Assembly (NCBI GenBank): GCA_002346645.1
Contig: DEAD01000001.1
Location: 1-64,000, forward strand
Source: Dehalococcoidia bacterium UBA2991
GTDB lineage: Bacteria > Chloroflexota > Dehalococcoidia > Tepidiformales > Tepidiformaceae
Length of the DNA: 64,000 nucleotides
Direction of reading: 5' to 3'
Part shown: positions 34,106 through 43,733 of the stretch, one piece after another
How positions within the stretch are numbered: position 1 is the stretch's first letter
How the letters are laid out: each line of letters begins with the position of its first letter
Notes under the pieces: generated by a model
What the model was told of the DNA's origin: nothing
The model's input: only the letters and a program-made list of their open reading frames with translations
Database searches by the model: none
Made by a program: the position numbers and the translations under genes

Positions 34106-35434
34106 TTGGCGGAAAGTATCGACGAGAGTGGCTCGCAAGGCAGCCCAATACGGGCGAAAAAGGGAATCCTAACCAAACAGACATTCGCGGCGTTTGAACT
34201 TCGCGACTTCCGACTGTTATGGGGGAACAATTTCAGCTATGCACTGGTGCAAGGTATTCAGCGCTTTGCCTTTGTCTGGCTGGCTGGAGATCTCAGTAAA
34301 GAAAACCTAGTACTAGGCCTGGTGACATTCGGACTAGGCATCCCCGTGTTCTTCTTAACCCTGCCCAGTGGTGTTCTCTCAGACCGTTGGGATCGCCGCC
34401 GGTTGCTCTTTCTAAGTCAGTTCTGGGTTCTCGCAACCTCGCTTTTAACAGCAATTCTGATTTGGACAGGCGCAATGGGCGTACCCATGGCTATCGGTAT
34501 GGCAATCCTGATCGGTGTTGGAGTTGCTGTTGGCCAACCAGTAAGGCAGGCCCTTGTACCAGCAGTAGTGCCACAAAACCGGCTGATGAATGCAATCACC
34601 CTTAATAGTCTGGGACAAAACGTATCGCAGATTATTGGTCCCCTCATTGGTGGAGCAGCGATCGACATTTGGGGAAACGGAGGAGGCTTCGCACTCCAAG
34701 CGGTACTAATGGGAATCGGACTAATATTCCTAGTCCCTCTGAAAGTACCCGAAGCCGAACGGGTCGCACGAATTGGACGACAGCTGCTCAAGGAAATGAT
34801 GGGGGAGATCCGCGAGGGATTTAGCTTTGTTAAGGGAGCGGTAGACATCCGCACACTCTTTTTCCTACTTCTGGCCTCATCACTAGTAATTATGGGTCCC
34901 TGGCAAGCCCTATTGCCCAGAGTAGCGGAAGAGCAACTGGGTGCCGAAGCCTTTCAAACAGGCGTTCTGTTTGGAGCAATGGGGGTAGGAACTGTGATTA
35001 GCTCACTTATTCTTGCTTCGATTCCCAGGCTAGAAAATGCCGGCGGTTGGTTTACTGTCACTCTAATCACCGGAGGGAGCCTGGCAGTAGGGATCGGGCT
35101 CTCCCACAACTACCTGCTGACAGTGCTATTCATGTTTGCAAGCGGCTTAAACGCTGGCTTCTTCATCAACCTAAACCTAACGTTGATCCAGGCACACACA
35201 CCCAGTGACGTAATGGGACGCGTTATGGCTATTTATACCCTCGTACTAATGGGAGGCTCACCCTTCGGTGGTCTCATGGCGGGCGGGGGTGCCCAACTGA
35301 TAGGAGCAGGAGAGATGTTTGCGTTATCCGGTGCCGCAGTGGCAATAGTAGCTTCGGTTTTCCTTGTCACGCAGCCAACGCTGCGTCGAATGCCCTCCCA
35401 TCCGGAGGAACAAGAGGAGCGTGCCTCGGGATAG
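34106..35434 (+). CDS. MFS transporter (DHA3/enterobactin-exporter-like)
   Basis: A 442-aa efflux-type permease. FELRDFRLLWGNNFSYALVQ at the start, the TM2-3 loop LPSGVLSDRWDRRRLL and RLMNAITLNSLGQNVSQIIGPLIGG are typical of the DHA3 group that exports macrolides or siderophores. About 11-12 helices are visible, with a charged tail. The start is TTG 34106; no ATG or GTG fits downstream before the first conserved residues. Codons here favour A or G in third position, unlike the MFS gene just upstream. Confidence 0.85.
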   Translation: MAESIDESGSQGSPIRAKKGILTKQTFAAFELRDFRLLWGNNFSYALVQGIQRFAFVWLAGDLSKENLVLGLVTFGLGIPVFFLTLPSGVLSDRWDRRRLLFLSQFWVLATSLLTAILIWTGAMGVPMAIGMAILIGVGVAVGQPVRQALVPAVVPQNRLMNAITLNSLGQNVSQIIGPLIGGAAIDIWGNGGGFALQAVLMGIGLIFLVPLKVPEAERVARIGRQLLKEMMGEIREGFSFVKGAVDIRTLFFLLLASSLVIMGPWQALLPRVAEEQLGAEAFQTGVLFGAMGVGTVISSLILASIPRLENAGGWFTVTLITGGSLAVGIGLSHNYLLTVLFMFASGLNAGFFINLNLTLIQAHTPSDVMGRVMAIYTLVLMGGSPFGGLMAGGGAQLIGAGEMFALSGAAVAIVASVFLVTQPTLRRMPSHPEEQEERASG

Positions 35435-35502
35435 GGGTAGCGCAGGGGCAGAAACCTGAGCTACGGTCAGGCTACCGGCACTGCACCGGAAAGGGAGACG
35501 CC

Positions 35503-36000
35503 ATGAGGAGTACCGAAGAGCACCTTGCCGATCTAGAAAAGCGATTGTCTACGCTTGAGAACGAGCGGGGAGTAATCGCAAACATGCACCGCTACGCTCA
35601 CAGTATCGATTATGGGCTGGAGCGAGAGTGGGTGGACTGCTTCACTGAGGATGGTGTGTTCGACATCCGGATGCAACCAGACTTCAACCGGCCTGGAACT
35701 CGGGTTGACGGACGACAAGCGTTAACTGCTTTCATCGCTACTCACACCAGAGCCCCAGAAACATGGCACAAACACATGATGGTGCAACCACGCATCTCCC
35801 TAAACGATGGCACTGCCAGAGTGGAGAGCTTCTTCACAAGGCTGGACGAGGACGAAATGGGAGAACCCTACGTTCTGGTGTTCGGACGCTACAAAGACAA
35901 TGTGCAGCATTGCCAGGATGGGCGCTGGCGCTTTAAGGAGCGGATAGTCGAGATCGAGGCCATCCAACAACGTCCGGCACCTGCTGCGGAAAACAGGTAG
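35503..36000 (+). CDS. SnoaL-like (NTF2-fold) protein
   Basis: A 165-aa cone-fold protein. The N-terminal helix (DLEKRLSTLENERGVIANMHRYAHSIDYG) is followed by WVDCFTEDGVFDI and a KHMMVQPRISL strand, as in SnoaL-4 proteins and small subunits of ring-hydroxylating dioxygenases. Members act as dehydratases, isomerases or dioxygenase partners. No large oxygenase subunit is adjacent. The AAAGGGAG ribosome-binding site is at a normal distance before the ATG. Confidence 0.78.
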   Translation: MRSTEEHLADLEKRLSTLENERGVIANMHRYAHSIDYGLEREWVDCFTEDGVFDIRMQPDFNRPGTRVDGRQALTAFIATHTRAPETWHKHMMVQPRISLNDGTARVESFFTRLDEDEMGEPYVLVFGRYKDNVQHCQDGRWRFKERIVEIEAIQQRPAPAAENR

Positions 36001-36083
36001 GCCTAACCTGGCGGATGGCAAGCTCCAAACGTAGAAATTTCTCAACCCCTCCGGTGACATTGAGGAAGGCACCTACTAGATCA

Positions 36084-36096
36084 CAGGGATTCCCTG
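36084..36096. repeat. short perfect palindrome in convergent gap
   Basis: CAGGGA-T-TCCCTG lies between the convergent SnoaL-like and plsY genes. It is too short and lacks T-runs, so it is at best a weak terminator stem. The rest of the 191-bp gap shows nothing further. Confidence 0.35.
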
Positions 36097-36191
36097 GTAT
36101 CTAAATCAACAAGCGTGATCGCCGTCTCTATTCGAGCTGGAAGCACTCATACTCACAAATTAAAAGCACGAAGAAATTGGCATGGGCTAAC

Positions 36192-36773
36192 CTACTTGGC
36201 AGTTGTTCTCCCGCGGCGGCTTTGGAAGCGATCAAAGACATCCTTAAGCGCCACTACAAGAAAAAGGACGACCACGAAGAGTAACCGCCCTGCATTGCCG
36301 TCAATGGCAAGGGTTACGGCTACCAGGGCTATTACAGCGGCAGCGATGCCAACAACTGTGCGTCGGGTACCCACAAGTACGATCAAACCAACCCCGAGCA
36401 TTACAAGACCCGAAAGGGGTAAAAGCGCCCAGGCAACACCGATCGCGGGGGAGGCTCCCCTGCCACCGTTAAAGGCTAGCCAAGGTGGGAGAACATGCCC
36501 AGCTATAACGAGACCCCCTCCTGTGAGCACGACCCACTCATCTCCAGTGATTGCAAGAACGATTGCAAGGGCAATGGCACCCTTAAGTAGATCCAAAATG
36601 GTGGCTACCACCACCAGCCAGATGCCGCCAAGATGCAGCAGGTTCCCAGAACCAACATTACCATCGCCAGTAGCCCGCAGATCAACTCCATACCGGTAGC
36701 GAGCAAGCAACCAAGAGAACGGGACCGAACCGGCAAGGAACGCAATCAGCAGGGCAAGGATGTCAATAGCCAT
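36192..36773 (-). CDS. plsY: acyl-phosphate glycerol-3-phosphate acyltransferase PlsY
   Basis: A 193-aa membrane enzyme that acylates glycerol-3-phosphate from acyl-phosphate. Motif 1 is visible as GSVPFSWLLARY plus GDGNVGSGNLL (usual GSGNIGATN, so slightly divergent). Motif 2 is GHVLPPWLAFNGGRGAS. Five hydrophobic segments fit the family topology. The frame is open upstream of ATG 36773, but the family N-terminus (MAIDILALLIAFLAGSVP) begins there. PlsX is not in the window. Confidence 0.9.
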   Translation of the reverse strand: MAIDILALLIAFLAGSVPFSWLLARYRYGVDLRATGDGNVGSGNLLHLGGIWLVVVATILDLLKGAIALAIVLAITGDEWVVLTGGGLVIAGHVLPPWLAFNGGRGASPAIGVAWALLPLSGLVMLGVGLIVLVGTRRTVVGIAAAVIALVAVTLAIDGNAGRLLFVVVLFLVVALKDVFDRFQSRRGRTTAK

Positions 36774-36900
36774 CTTTGTATGCAGAAATCGTACGCCTTC
36801 CGCCAGAAACGGCGGCAAAGGCGACTTTGTTAATCACCACTTAAACACCCGAAGCTAATGTCACTCAAGCGAAGAGCCAGCCTGATCGACTGGACAAAAC

Positions 36901-37965
36901 ATGCAGGGAGTAATTACTACGTTTAACCCCTTCTACCTCAAGACCTTTAGCCCGGAGCGGCTGCGATGGCTGCTGCTCCTCATCACCGGCCTAGCGGCGT
37001 TCGCACTAGCAACAATCGCATGCAGTTCGGGCGACGACTCCAAGAACCCCGCTGCAACCGCGAAGGAAACCAGCAACCAGCAGGCCAATGGGGAGAAGGC
37101 CAACCCCTATGAGGACCTCTCTGGTGAGATCCGCATTGATGGTTCCTCAACAGTCTTTCCCATCTCCGAAGCAATGGCCGAGGAGTTTGGCTACGTCTCT
37201 GATGTTCGTGTAAACGTTGCCTTCTCTGGCACTGGCGGGGGCTTTGAAAAGTTCTGTCGCGGCGAGACGCAGATCAGTAACGCTTCCCGTCCTATCAAGG
37301 ACGAGGAAATCGCCGCATGCGCTGAAAACGGTATCGAGGATATCGTCGAAATCCAGGTTGCAATCGACGCCCTCACAATCATGGTTCACCCAGCTAATGA
37401 ATTCGTCCAGTGCATGACCGTAATGGAGGTGCATCAGGCCTTTAGTGCAGGCGGAGCTAAAAAGTGGAGCGACCTCCGAGCCGAATGGCCATCCAAAGAC
37501 ATCATTGCCTATTACCCAGGCGCTGACTCTGGGACATTCGACTACTTCCATGAGGCAATCATTGAAGCAGTCGAGGGCGCCAATCACCGCAGCGACGGCA
37601 CCCCCTCCGAGGATGACAATATCCTGACACTGGGAATCGGTCGCGACCAGAACGCAATTGGCTACTTTGGTTTCGCCTACTTTGTTGAGGCAGGCAAAAG
37701 CCTAAAAGCCATATCTATCGATAACGGGAACGGTTGTGTGGCCCCAAGCTATGCGGCCGCCCTCTCAGGCGATTACACCCCTCTCTCCCGTCCACTATTT
37801 ATCTATACCCGTGCGAACCTCCTAAGCGAACGGCCGGAGGTTGCTGGTTTCACTCAGTTCGTACTGGACAACGTAGGAGAGATAGTCCCAGAGGTCGGCT
37901 ACATCTCCATGCCTTCCGACCTGTTGGCTGAACAACAGGCAAAGATCGGAGAACACATCAACTAG
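36901..37965 (+). CDS. pstS: PstS-family phosphate-binding lipoprotein
   Basis: A 354-aa periplasmic-type substrate-binding protein. A signal sequence ends in a lipobox (ATIAC, Cys near 41), followed by a low-complexity linker. The binding domain has [11 protein letters not shown] near 79, [26 protein letters not shown] and [11 protein letters not shown], all phosphate-contact signatures. The pstCAB permease genes are absent next door, and a strong terminator follows, so the gene is monocistronic. Its codons favour C in third position, unlike its right-side neighbours. ATG 36901 has a weak ribosome-binding site. Confidence 0.9.
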   Translation: MQGVITTFNPFYLKTFSPERLRWLLLLITGLAAFALATIACSSGDDSKNPAATAKETSNQQANGEKANPYEDLSGEIRIDGSSTVFPISEAMAEEFGYVSDVRVNVAFSGTGGGFEKFCRGETQISNASRPIKDEEIAACAENGIEDIVEIQVAIDALTIMVHPANEFVQCMTVMEVHQAFSAGGAKKWSDLRAEWPSKDIIAYYPGADSGTFDYFHEAIIEAVEGANHRSDGTPSEDDNILTLGIGRDQNAIGYFGFAYFVEAGKSLKAISIDNGNGCVAPSYAAALSGDYTPLSRPLFIYTRANLLSERPEVAGFTQFVLDNVGEIVPEVGYISMPSDLLAEQQAKIGEHIN

Positions 37966-37991
37966 GATGGAGGGCTTAATCCATCCCAATT

Positions 37992-38025
37992 TTAAGGGGC
38001 GCAGCACTAAAGCTGCGCCCCTTAA
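37992..38025. terminator. terminator hairpin after pstS
   Basis: A perfect 14-bp stem (37992-38005 with 38012-38025, loop ACTAAA) with a GC core GGGGCGCAGC and TTAA at the base. It lies 26 nt after the pstS stop. T-rich bases flank both sides only weakly. Confidence 0.82.
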
Positions 38026-38115
38026 TCGCGTTTGGGAAAACCAAAGAGCAAGAACGCCGTAAGATGCGCCACTGCGCCCGCACTTGCGGGACATACGACA
38101 GCGACGGAGGGGGCG

Positions 38116-39330
38116 ATGACAGGTCCTCTGAACGATGTCCGGGTGCTGGATCTAACACAGCACATAGCCGGTCCCTACTCGACAAAGCTCTTCGCGGATT
38201 TTGGAGCTGATGTAATCAAGGTTGAACGCCCAGGAGGGGATCCCTCACGGAACCTCGGTCCGTACAAGGAAGGTAAGCCACATCCGGAGAAGAGTGGCAC
38301 CTTCTTCTACTTCAATACGAATAAGCGCTCGGTTGTGCTCGACCTAAAAGACCCTCAGGGCAGAGAGGTTTTTTGGCGGTTATTGGAGAGCAGCGATCTC
38401 ATAGTGGAGAGTTTCCGACCAGGCGTCATGGAGTCGATGGGCGTGGGCTGGAACGAAATTCAAGAACGCCGAAAGAATGTCCCTCTAATTTCGATAACGA
38501 ACTTTGGGCAGGAAAGTCCGTACCGCGACTACAAAGGCTCAGACCTAGTGCTTTACGCATTCGCGGGGGAGATGTTCTCCACAGGGCTGCTGGAGAGGGA
38601 GCCCGTAAAAATGTATGGAACTGCAGCACTAGTGCAGTCAGGATCAGCAGCAGCAACTGCAATGATGGGAGCGTTGATGGCGGGCCGGTATCAGGGAGTA
38701 GGGCAACACGTCGACTTTTCGATTGCGGACAGTCACCTTGTCGGCGTAGACCGGCGACACGCAACCGTAATGGGATATCAATATTCAGGTCGAAAGTCTC
38801 TACGCTCACCTGGTGCCGCAGTGGGAATGCTCAACGGAGTTTTCCCTTGCAAAGACGGCTGGGTTGACCTACAGGGCGGTGGGGCCCGTTTTACCAATGC
38901 ACGAGAGTTTCTGGGCTACCCGGACTGGATGGAGGATGAAAAATGGGATGATCCAGCTATTCAAATGAACCCCGAGGCCATTGAAGAATTCAACGCCTTC
39001 TTCTACGTCTGGCTTTCCGAGCACACTAAGCGCGAGATCTGGGAATCGGCACGAAAGGTGCGCTTTCTCTGCGGACCACTTTTTACCATTGATGAGGTCT
39101 TCGAAGACCCAAACTTTCGGGCGCGGGGCTTCTGGGAACTAACAGAACACGAGGAACTGGGGGAAGTGGAAATCCCTGGGAGACCATTCCTCATGTCAGA
39201 GACTCCTTGGGAGCTTCGCCGACCTGCGCCATTACTAGGGGAACACACAGCAGAAGTACTGAAAGAAGCAGGCTATGGCGCTGGAGAAATCAGCGAGCTA
39301 GCGTCGGCCGGCGTGGTGGAGGTCCTCTAA
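38116..39330 (+). CDS. class III (CaiB/BaiF) acyl-CoA transferase
   Basis: A 404-aa family III CoA-transferase: VRVLDLTQHIAGPYSTKLFADFGADVIKVE at the N-terminus, NKRSVVLDL and the catalytic Asp in HVDFSIADS near 205. It moves CoA between carboxylic acids. ATG 38116 is preceded by GGAGGGGG; the open frame from 38032 overlaps the terminator region. Its TAA shares one base with the ATG of the next CoA-transferase, so the pair is cotranslated. Confidence 0.92.
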   Translation: MTGPLNDVRVLDLTQHIAGPYSTKLFADFGADVIKVERPGGDPSRNLGPYKEGKPHPEKSGTFFYFNTNKRSVVLDLKDPQGREVFWRLLESSDLIVESFRPGVMESMGVGWNEIQERRKNVPLISITNFGQESPYRDYKGSDLVLYAFAGEMFSTGLLEREPVKMYGTAALVQSGSAAATAMMGALMAGRYQGVGQHVDFSIADSHLVGVDRRHATVMGYQYSGRKSLRSPGAAVGMLNGVFPCKDGWVDLQGGGARFTNAREFLGYPDWMEDEKWDDPAIQMNPEAIEEFNAFFYVWLSEHTKREIWESARKVRFLCGPLFTIDEVFEDPNFRARGFWELTEHEELGEVEIPGRPFLMSETPWELRRPAPLLGEHTAEVLKEAGYGAGEISELASAGVVEVL

Positions 39331-40667
39331 TGGCCAAACAACCGCTGGAAGGATTCCGCATTCTCGACCTTGGCGGAGTATGGGCAGGAACGTTCTCAAC
39401 CGTATTGCTGGCGGACCTAGGCGCAGAGGTGCTAAAGCAAGAAAATCAATTCGTCTGGCAGCCGAACACTCGAGCCGTTCCCGGACCTCGGATCCCGAAG
39501 GCCATGACGCAGGCAGGGGCAGGATGGGTCACGGGATTGCCTAACAGCGATCCCGGCGAGCATCCATGGAACTACCACCCCATGTTCGTAAGCCTCTATC
39601 GAAACAAGCGGAGCTTCACATTGGACATCCGTCGCCCCGAGGGCAAAGAGATCCTGGGACGACTAGCAGCGATGTCGGATGCAGTGCTGGAAAACAGCGC
39701 AGTAGGAACGATGGAGAAACTTGGCATCTCATACGAGTGGCTGCGCGAACAACGGGAAGACATCATCTTCCTTCGGGCTCCGGGATATGGCCTTACCGGC
39801 GATTACGCCAGTGCCCGAACAATGGGTGCCCACCTAGAAGGAACGATGGGACACCAAATACTGCGCGGCTACGAAGGAAGTGAACCTAACTCGAATAGTG
39901 GCATCTTCGCGGCAGACTACATCGCAGCAACGCAAATTGCCCTAGCGATCATGATGGCCATCTGGCACAGGGAGAACACTGGCAAGGGCCAGTTCATCGA
40001 GATGGCGCAAGCCGAAAACGCCGCAGCCATGTTCGCGCAGGCTTACATGAACTACGGTCTAAATGGCCAGGTAGAGCACGCAATTGGAAACCGCTCGATC
40101 TACGCCACAGATGGACACGCTCCATCCGGCGTTTACCCATGTGCCTCCCTTGGCAGTTCGGAAACTGGCGATGATCGCTGGATCGCGATCACGGTGACTA
40201 ACAACACTACCTGGGAGGCATTGCGAACGGTAATGGGAGATCCAGAGTGGGCCCAGGCTCCGGAGTTTGGCACAGCCGCCGGTCGCGCAGCAGCCCAAAA
40301 CTTCCTAGACGAAAAGCTAGCGGAATGGACAGCCAGCTTCGAAGACGAGGACCTATTCGCACGGCTGCAGGCTGCAGGCATCGCGGCTGCACCGGTACTA
40401 GAGGCATCAAGGGCACTGGAAGACCCTCACGTGCTAGCTCGCAACCTATATGTACCTCAGGAGCTACAGGACGACATTGGTGTGTACCAATACCCACGCC
40501 CAATCTACGACTTCCCTGCATCTGAGGGAGGTATTCGACGACCACCAGTGGCCTTCGGGCAAGATAACGATTATGTATACAAAGACCTGCTTGGTATTAG
40601 CGACGAGCAGTACGCTCAGCTGGAGGCCGAGGGACATATCGCAACCACGTTCAGCGAAACTCTGTGA
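39330..40667 (+). CDS. class III (CaiB/BaiF) acyl-CoA transferase
   Basis: A 445-aa second family III CoA-transferase, clearly a different subfamily from its neighbour: FRILDLGGVWAGTFSTVLLADLGAEVLK, NKRSFTLDI, and at the catalytic place FIEMAQAENAA with Glu rather than Asp. The frame is open from 39207, but ATG 39330, overlapping the previous stop (TAATG), gives the family start. The two may form a heteromer or act in successive steps of one degradation pathway. Confidence 0.92.
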   Translation: MAKQPLEGFRILDLGGVWAGTFSTVLLADLGAEVLKQENQFVWQPNTRAVPGPRIPKAMTQAGAGWVTGLPNSDPGEHPWNYHPMFVSLYRNKRSFTLDIRRPEGKEILGRLAAMSDAVLENSAVGTMEKLGISYEWLREQREDIIFLRAPGYGLTGDYASARTMGAHLEGTMGHQILRGYEGSEPNSNSGIFAADYIAATQIALAIMMAIWHRENTGKGQFIEMAQAENAAAMFAQAYMNYGLNGQVEHAIGNRSIYATDGHAPSGVYPCASLGSSETGDDRWIAITVTNNTTWEALRTVMGDPEWAQAPEFGTAAGRAAAQNFLDEKLAEWTASFEDEDLFARLQAAGIAAAPVLEASRALEDPHVLARNLYVPQELQDDIGVYQYPRPIYDFPASEGGIRRPPVAFGQDNDYVYKDLLGISDEQYAQLEAEGHIATTFSETL

Positions 40668-41836
40668 ACATGAATCCCCCGGAAATCCAGGGGACATGCC
40701 CTTCACGTTTCCAGCAAGTGCACAACGCATTCGAACGGAACTTCACAAAGTCAGGTGACATAGGCGCATCAGTTGCAGTAGCCCTTTACGGGGAAATAGT
40801 GGTCGACCTTTGGGCAGGGCACTTGGACCATGAACGCACAAAGCCTTGGGAGCACGACACAATTGTGCTCGTATATTCGACGACGAAAGGCCTGGTATCA
40901 CTAGCCACCCACATGTTGGCAGACAGAGGCCTACTCGACTTCGAAGCGCCTGTTGCAGATATCTGGCCGGAGTTTTCGCAGGCAGACAAGGAGAACCTGC
41001 CTCTTCGTTACCTACTAACCCATCAAGCAGGCCTCCCTGTAATTGACAAGAAACTCCCATTGGGAGCTGAACTGGAATGGAACGTGATGGCGGAAGCCTT
41101 AGCACAGCAAAAACCAGTGTGGAGGCCAGGGGAGGAGCAGGGATACCACGCAGCTACATTCGGTTGGCTTGTAGGAGAGCCAATTCGTCGAGTGAGCGGA
41201 CGCTCTGTAGGAACATACGTAAAGGAGGAGATAGCAGAACCACTAGGGGTTGAGTTCCTCATCGGCTTTGGGCCAGAGGAGGACCATCGGGTATCAGATA
41301 TGCACCTTGCTAAGGTTCCACCTGAGCAAAGGGGCACGCTGGCTGCTGCTGCTGCGAGCGACCCAGCATCGCTAGCAGGTCGCGCTTTCAACCTGGCACC
41401 AAGAGGGCCAAACAAAGGTCGTAATAGCCGCGCCTTTCGAAAATCGGAACAACCTGCTGGGAACGGCCACACCAACGCCCGAGCATTAGCCACAATCTAT
41501 GGAGCACTAGCAAACGGAGGGAGCTGGGAGGGAAACCACCTGATCAGCCCTGCCTCGCTGAGCCTAGCAGGAACACCACAGACCATCGGTAAAGACCTGA
41601 TTCTCCAAGTGCCAGTTCGACGGACCCTAGGCTTCATGATGCCAGTACCGGGAACAGGGGACCCACGGGGTGAAAACTCCTTTGGCCACCCAGGAATGGG
41701 TGGCTCCCTGGGGTTCTGCGATCCTGATTCAGGGATCGGGTTCGGCTATACGATGAACCAGATGTGGACCAGCACGTTGGATGACGACCCCAGGGCGATG
41801 CGGCTAATGCGCGCTGTCTACGCTTCCTTAAGCTAA
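40664..41836 (+). CDS. serine hydrolase of the beta-lactamase/class C (EstB-like) family
   Basis: A 390-aa serine hydrolase with the nucleophile motif STTK in VYSTTKGLVSLATH near 73, the Tyr motif in GYHAATFGW near 160 and HPGMGG near 345 replacing the KTG triad of true beta-lactamases. These features fit esterases such as EstB rather than antibiotic resistance. No signal peptide, so it is likely cytoplasmic. GTG 40664 overlaps the CoA-transferase stop; ATG 40670 is an alternative. It probably hydrolyses an ester in the same pathway. Confidence 0.88.
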   Translation: MNMNPPEIQGTCPSRFQQVHNAFERNFTKSGDIGASVAVALYGEIVVDLWAGHLDHERTKPWEHDTIVLVYSTTKGLVSLATHMLADRGLLDFEAPVADIWPEFSQADKENLPLRYLLTHQAGLPVIDKKLPLGAELEWNVMAEALAQQKPVWRPGEEQGYHAATFGWLVGEPIRRVSGRSVGTYVKEEIAEPLGVEFLIGFGPEEDHRVSDMHLAKVPPEQRGTLAAAAASDPASLAGRAFNLAPRGPNKGRNSRAFRKSEQPAGNGHTNARALATIYGALANGGSWEGNHLISPASLSLAGTPQTIGKDLILQVPVRRTLGFMMPVPGTGDPRGENSFGHPGMGGSLGFCDPDSGIGFGYTMNQMWTSTLDDDPRAMRLMRAVYASLS

Positions 41837-42555
41837 GAGGGCAAGTTGAGGAGAGGAAGTTGTACGAAGCCCTCAAGGACGGGAGGGAAGGGACCAAGCA
41901 GCCTTGGAGCGAGACCCACAAGCGGGTCGGCAGCATCTAACGGTGCCTTCTCAAGCACGACAAGAGGGGTTTCAGGGTAATTGTCACCGAGGTACCGCAG
42001 GTTCTCCCACTCCACAACGCCGGCGTCTCTAGGAAAACCACTGACCACAATCATCTCGATCGAAAGGCCCCGGCTCTTAGCAGCATCAATAGTGAGCGCG
42101 GTGTGGTTGAGAGTGCCAAGCGATGGCCGTACCACCACCACCAGAGATGCCTCTAGATCAGCAGCAAAGTTCGCCATGTCATAGTCGGCCGTGATTGGCA
42201 CAAGGAGCCCACCGGCCCCCTCAACAATGGTTATATCGCTTTTATTGGCGAGAGTACGACTCTCAGCAAGGATGCTCTCTACTTCGATTCGCATCCCAAC
42301 ACGCTCAGCAGCAATAGAAGGCGCTAGCGGCTCGGGGAGGGAAACGAAAGTTCGGATGGTCGCATCCTCGTCACCAAGAACAGTTCGGTAGAAAGCCTCA
42401 TCGCCATCCACGGCGGGATCGAGAGCACCGGTCTGGAAAGGCTTGGTGAGAGAAACTCTATTTTCAGGGACCAGAGTGGCAGCAAGCCAAGTGGCGACAA
42501 CTGTCTTTCCCACACCAGTATCGGTGCCAGTGACGAAAAGAATACGGTTAGTCAC
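41833..42555 (-). CDS. bioD: dethiobiotin synthetase
   Basis: ATP-dependent ureido-ring closure of DAPA to dethiobiotin. A 240-aa protein with P-loop FVTGTDTGVGKTVV, substrate-binding TKPFQTGA and IVEGAGGLLVPI. It overlaps the bioF stop by 4 nt and is the last gene of bioA-bioF-bioD. It ends in a 4-nt overlap with the convergent esterase gene, so there is no room for a separate terminator. Confidence 0.95.
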   Translation of the reverse strand: MTNRILFVTGTDTGVGKTVVATWLAATLVPENRVSLTKPFQTGALDPAVDGDEAFYRTVLGDEDATIRTFVSLPEPLAPSIAAERVGMRIEVESILAESRTLANKSDITIVEGAGGLLVPITADYDMANFAADLEASLVVVVRPSLGTLNHTALTIDAAKSRGLSIEMIVVSGFPRDAGVVEWENLRYLGDNYPETPLVVLEKAPLDAADPLVGLAPRLLGPFPPVLEGFVQLPLLNLPS

Positions 42556-43733
42556 GCGGGGGAGGGCACGACTGCGAGCACCCGATCGATATCTTCAGCT
42601 GTATGGGTCGCAATAAGGTTGAAGCGTATGCGGGCAGTACCCTCTGGAACAGTAGGCGGACGGATGGCCCGAGAAAGAATGCCCGCCTCACGAAGCTTTC
42701 CCTCAAGGGCGAGGGCAGCATCAGCAGCCCCAAGCACAAGCGGCACGATGGCTGTCTCTGAAGTCGAGAGCGGATAGCCAGCGACTGCGAATCCATCTCG
42801 CAAGCGCACAGAGAGCATCTCGAGTTGAGCACGGCGCTCAGGTTCTCGCGAAACGATATCGAGAGCGACAAGAGCTGCCCCCACACTAGAGGGGGGCAAA
42901 GCGGTGTTGAAAATGAAGGGACGGGACCGATTTAACAGATATTCAATAACAGTTGCACTTGCGGCAACAAAACCACCAGCCGATGCCAGTGCCTTCGATA
43001 GGGTACCTATAACAACAATGCCAGAGGGGTCTAGCTGAAAGCGGGCAAGGGCGCCCTCCCCACCAGGTCCGAGCACACCTGTAGCGTGTGCTTCATCGAG
43101 AACCAGAACGGCATCGTAGGAGTTGGCGAGCTCGACGAGAGAAGCAAGGGGGGCAATATCACCGTCCATGCTGAAAACAGTCTCACTAACGATAATCCGG
43201 CGACGTGCAGGATTAGTGGCAAGGAGCTCTTCAAGATGCTCTAGGTCGCAGTGTTTATAAACCTTGGTGGACGCCCCCGAAAGTCGGCAGCCATCAATGA
43301 TAGAGGCATGGTTAAGAGCATCGCTGAAAATGACGTCACCGGAGCGGGCCAAGGCAGTAAGAACCCCTAGGTTAGCCATGTACCCAGAGGAATAGAGGAG
43401 AGCACCCTCCTGACCTTTAAGGGCGGCCAGGCGCCTTTCAAGCTCCTCGTGAAGAGGGGTGGAACCGCAGAGTAAACGAGAAGCACTAACGCTCGCGCCA
43501 TAGAGGCGGGCGGCCTCAATGGATCCGTCAACGACACGACTATCCCCTGCAAGGCCAAGATAGTTATTGGAGGTGAGGTTAAGTAAGTCGTGCCCATCGA
43601 TCCTGAGCGTTTCCCCTTGCCCATCCCGAGGGGTAAGAATGGTCCTACGCAAGGAGCGGCGCTGCAGAGCAGCGAGTTCTTCCTGAAGTTCGCTGAGCCA
43701 GCTGCTAGACACTGGGGACTCGGTTGAGGCCAT
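42552..43733 (-). CDS. bioF: 8-amino-7-oxononanoate synthase
   Basis: PLP enzyme joining pimeloyl-thioester and alanine, the first ring-forming step of biotin synthesis. A 393-aa protein with LTSNNYLGLAGD, DEAHATGVLG and the PLP lysine in GTLSKALASAGGF. The frame is open much further, but ATG 43733 gives the family N-terminus and overlaps the bioA end by 29 bp. No bioC, bioH or bioW is nearby to supply the pimeloyl group. Confidence 0.95.
   Translation of the reverse strand: MASTESPVSSSWLSELQEELAALQRRSLRRTILTPRDGQGETLRIDGHDLLNLTSNNYLGLAGDSRVVDGSIEAARLYGASVSASRLLCGSTPLHEELERRLAALKGQEGALLYSSGYMANLGVLTALARSGDVIFSDALNHASIIDGCRLSGASTKVYKHCDLEHLEELLATNPARRRIIVSETVFSMDGDIAPLASLVELANSYDAVLVLDEAHATGVLGPGGEGALARFQLDPSGIVVIGTLSKALASAGGFVAASATVIEYLLNRSRPFIFNTALPPSSVGAALVALDIVSREPERRAQLEMLSVRLRDGFAVAGYPLSTSETAIVPLVLGAADAALALEGKLREAGILSRAIRPPTVPEGTARIRFNLIATHTAEDIDRVLAVVPSPA

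Noticed and set aside
33967..34197. 76-aa ORF in the gap between the two MFS genes
   Set aside because: It overlaps the start of the second transporter, has no ribosome-binding site and shows no recognisable motif.
36115..36699. Long plus-strand ORF (194 aa) opposite plsY
   Set aside because: It lies antisense to a clear PlsY sequence, is rich in Thr, Pro, Ala and Arg and has no start signal. It is a shadow frame.
40664..41836. Beta-lactamase resistance gene
   Set aside because: The KTG motif is replaced by HPG, there is no signal peptide, and the neighbours are CoA-transferases. Esterase is the better reading.
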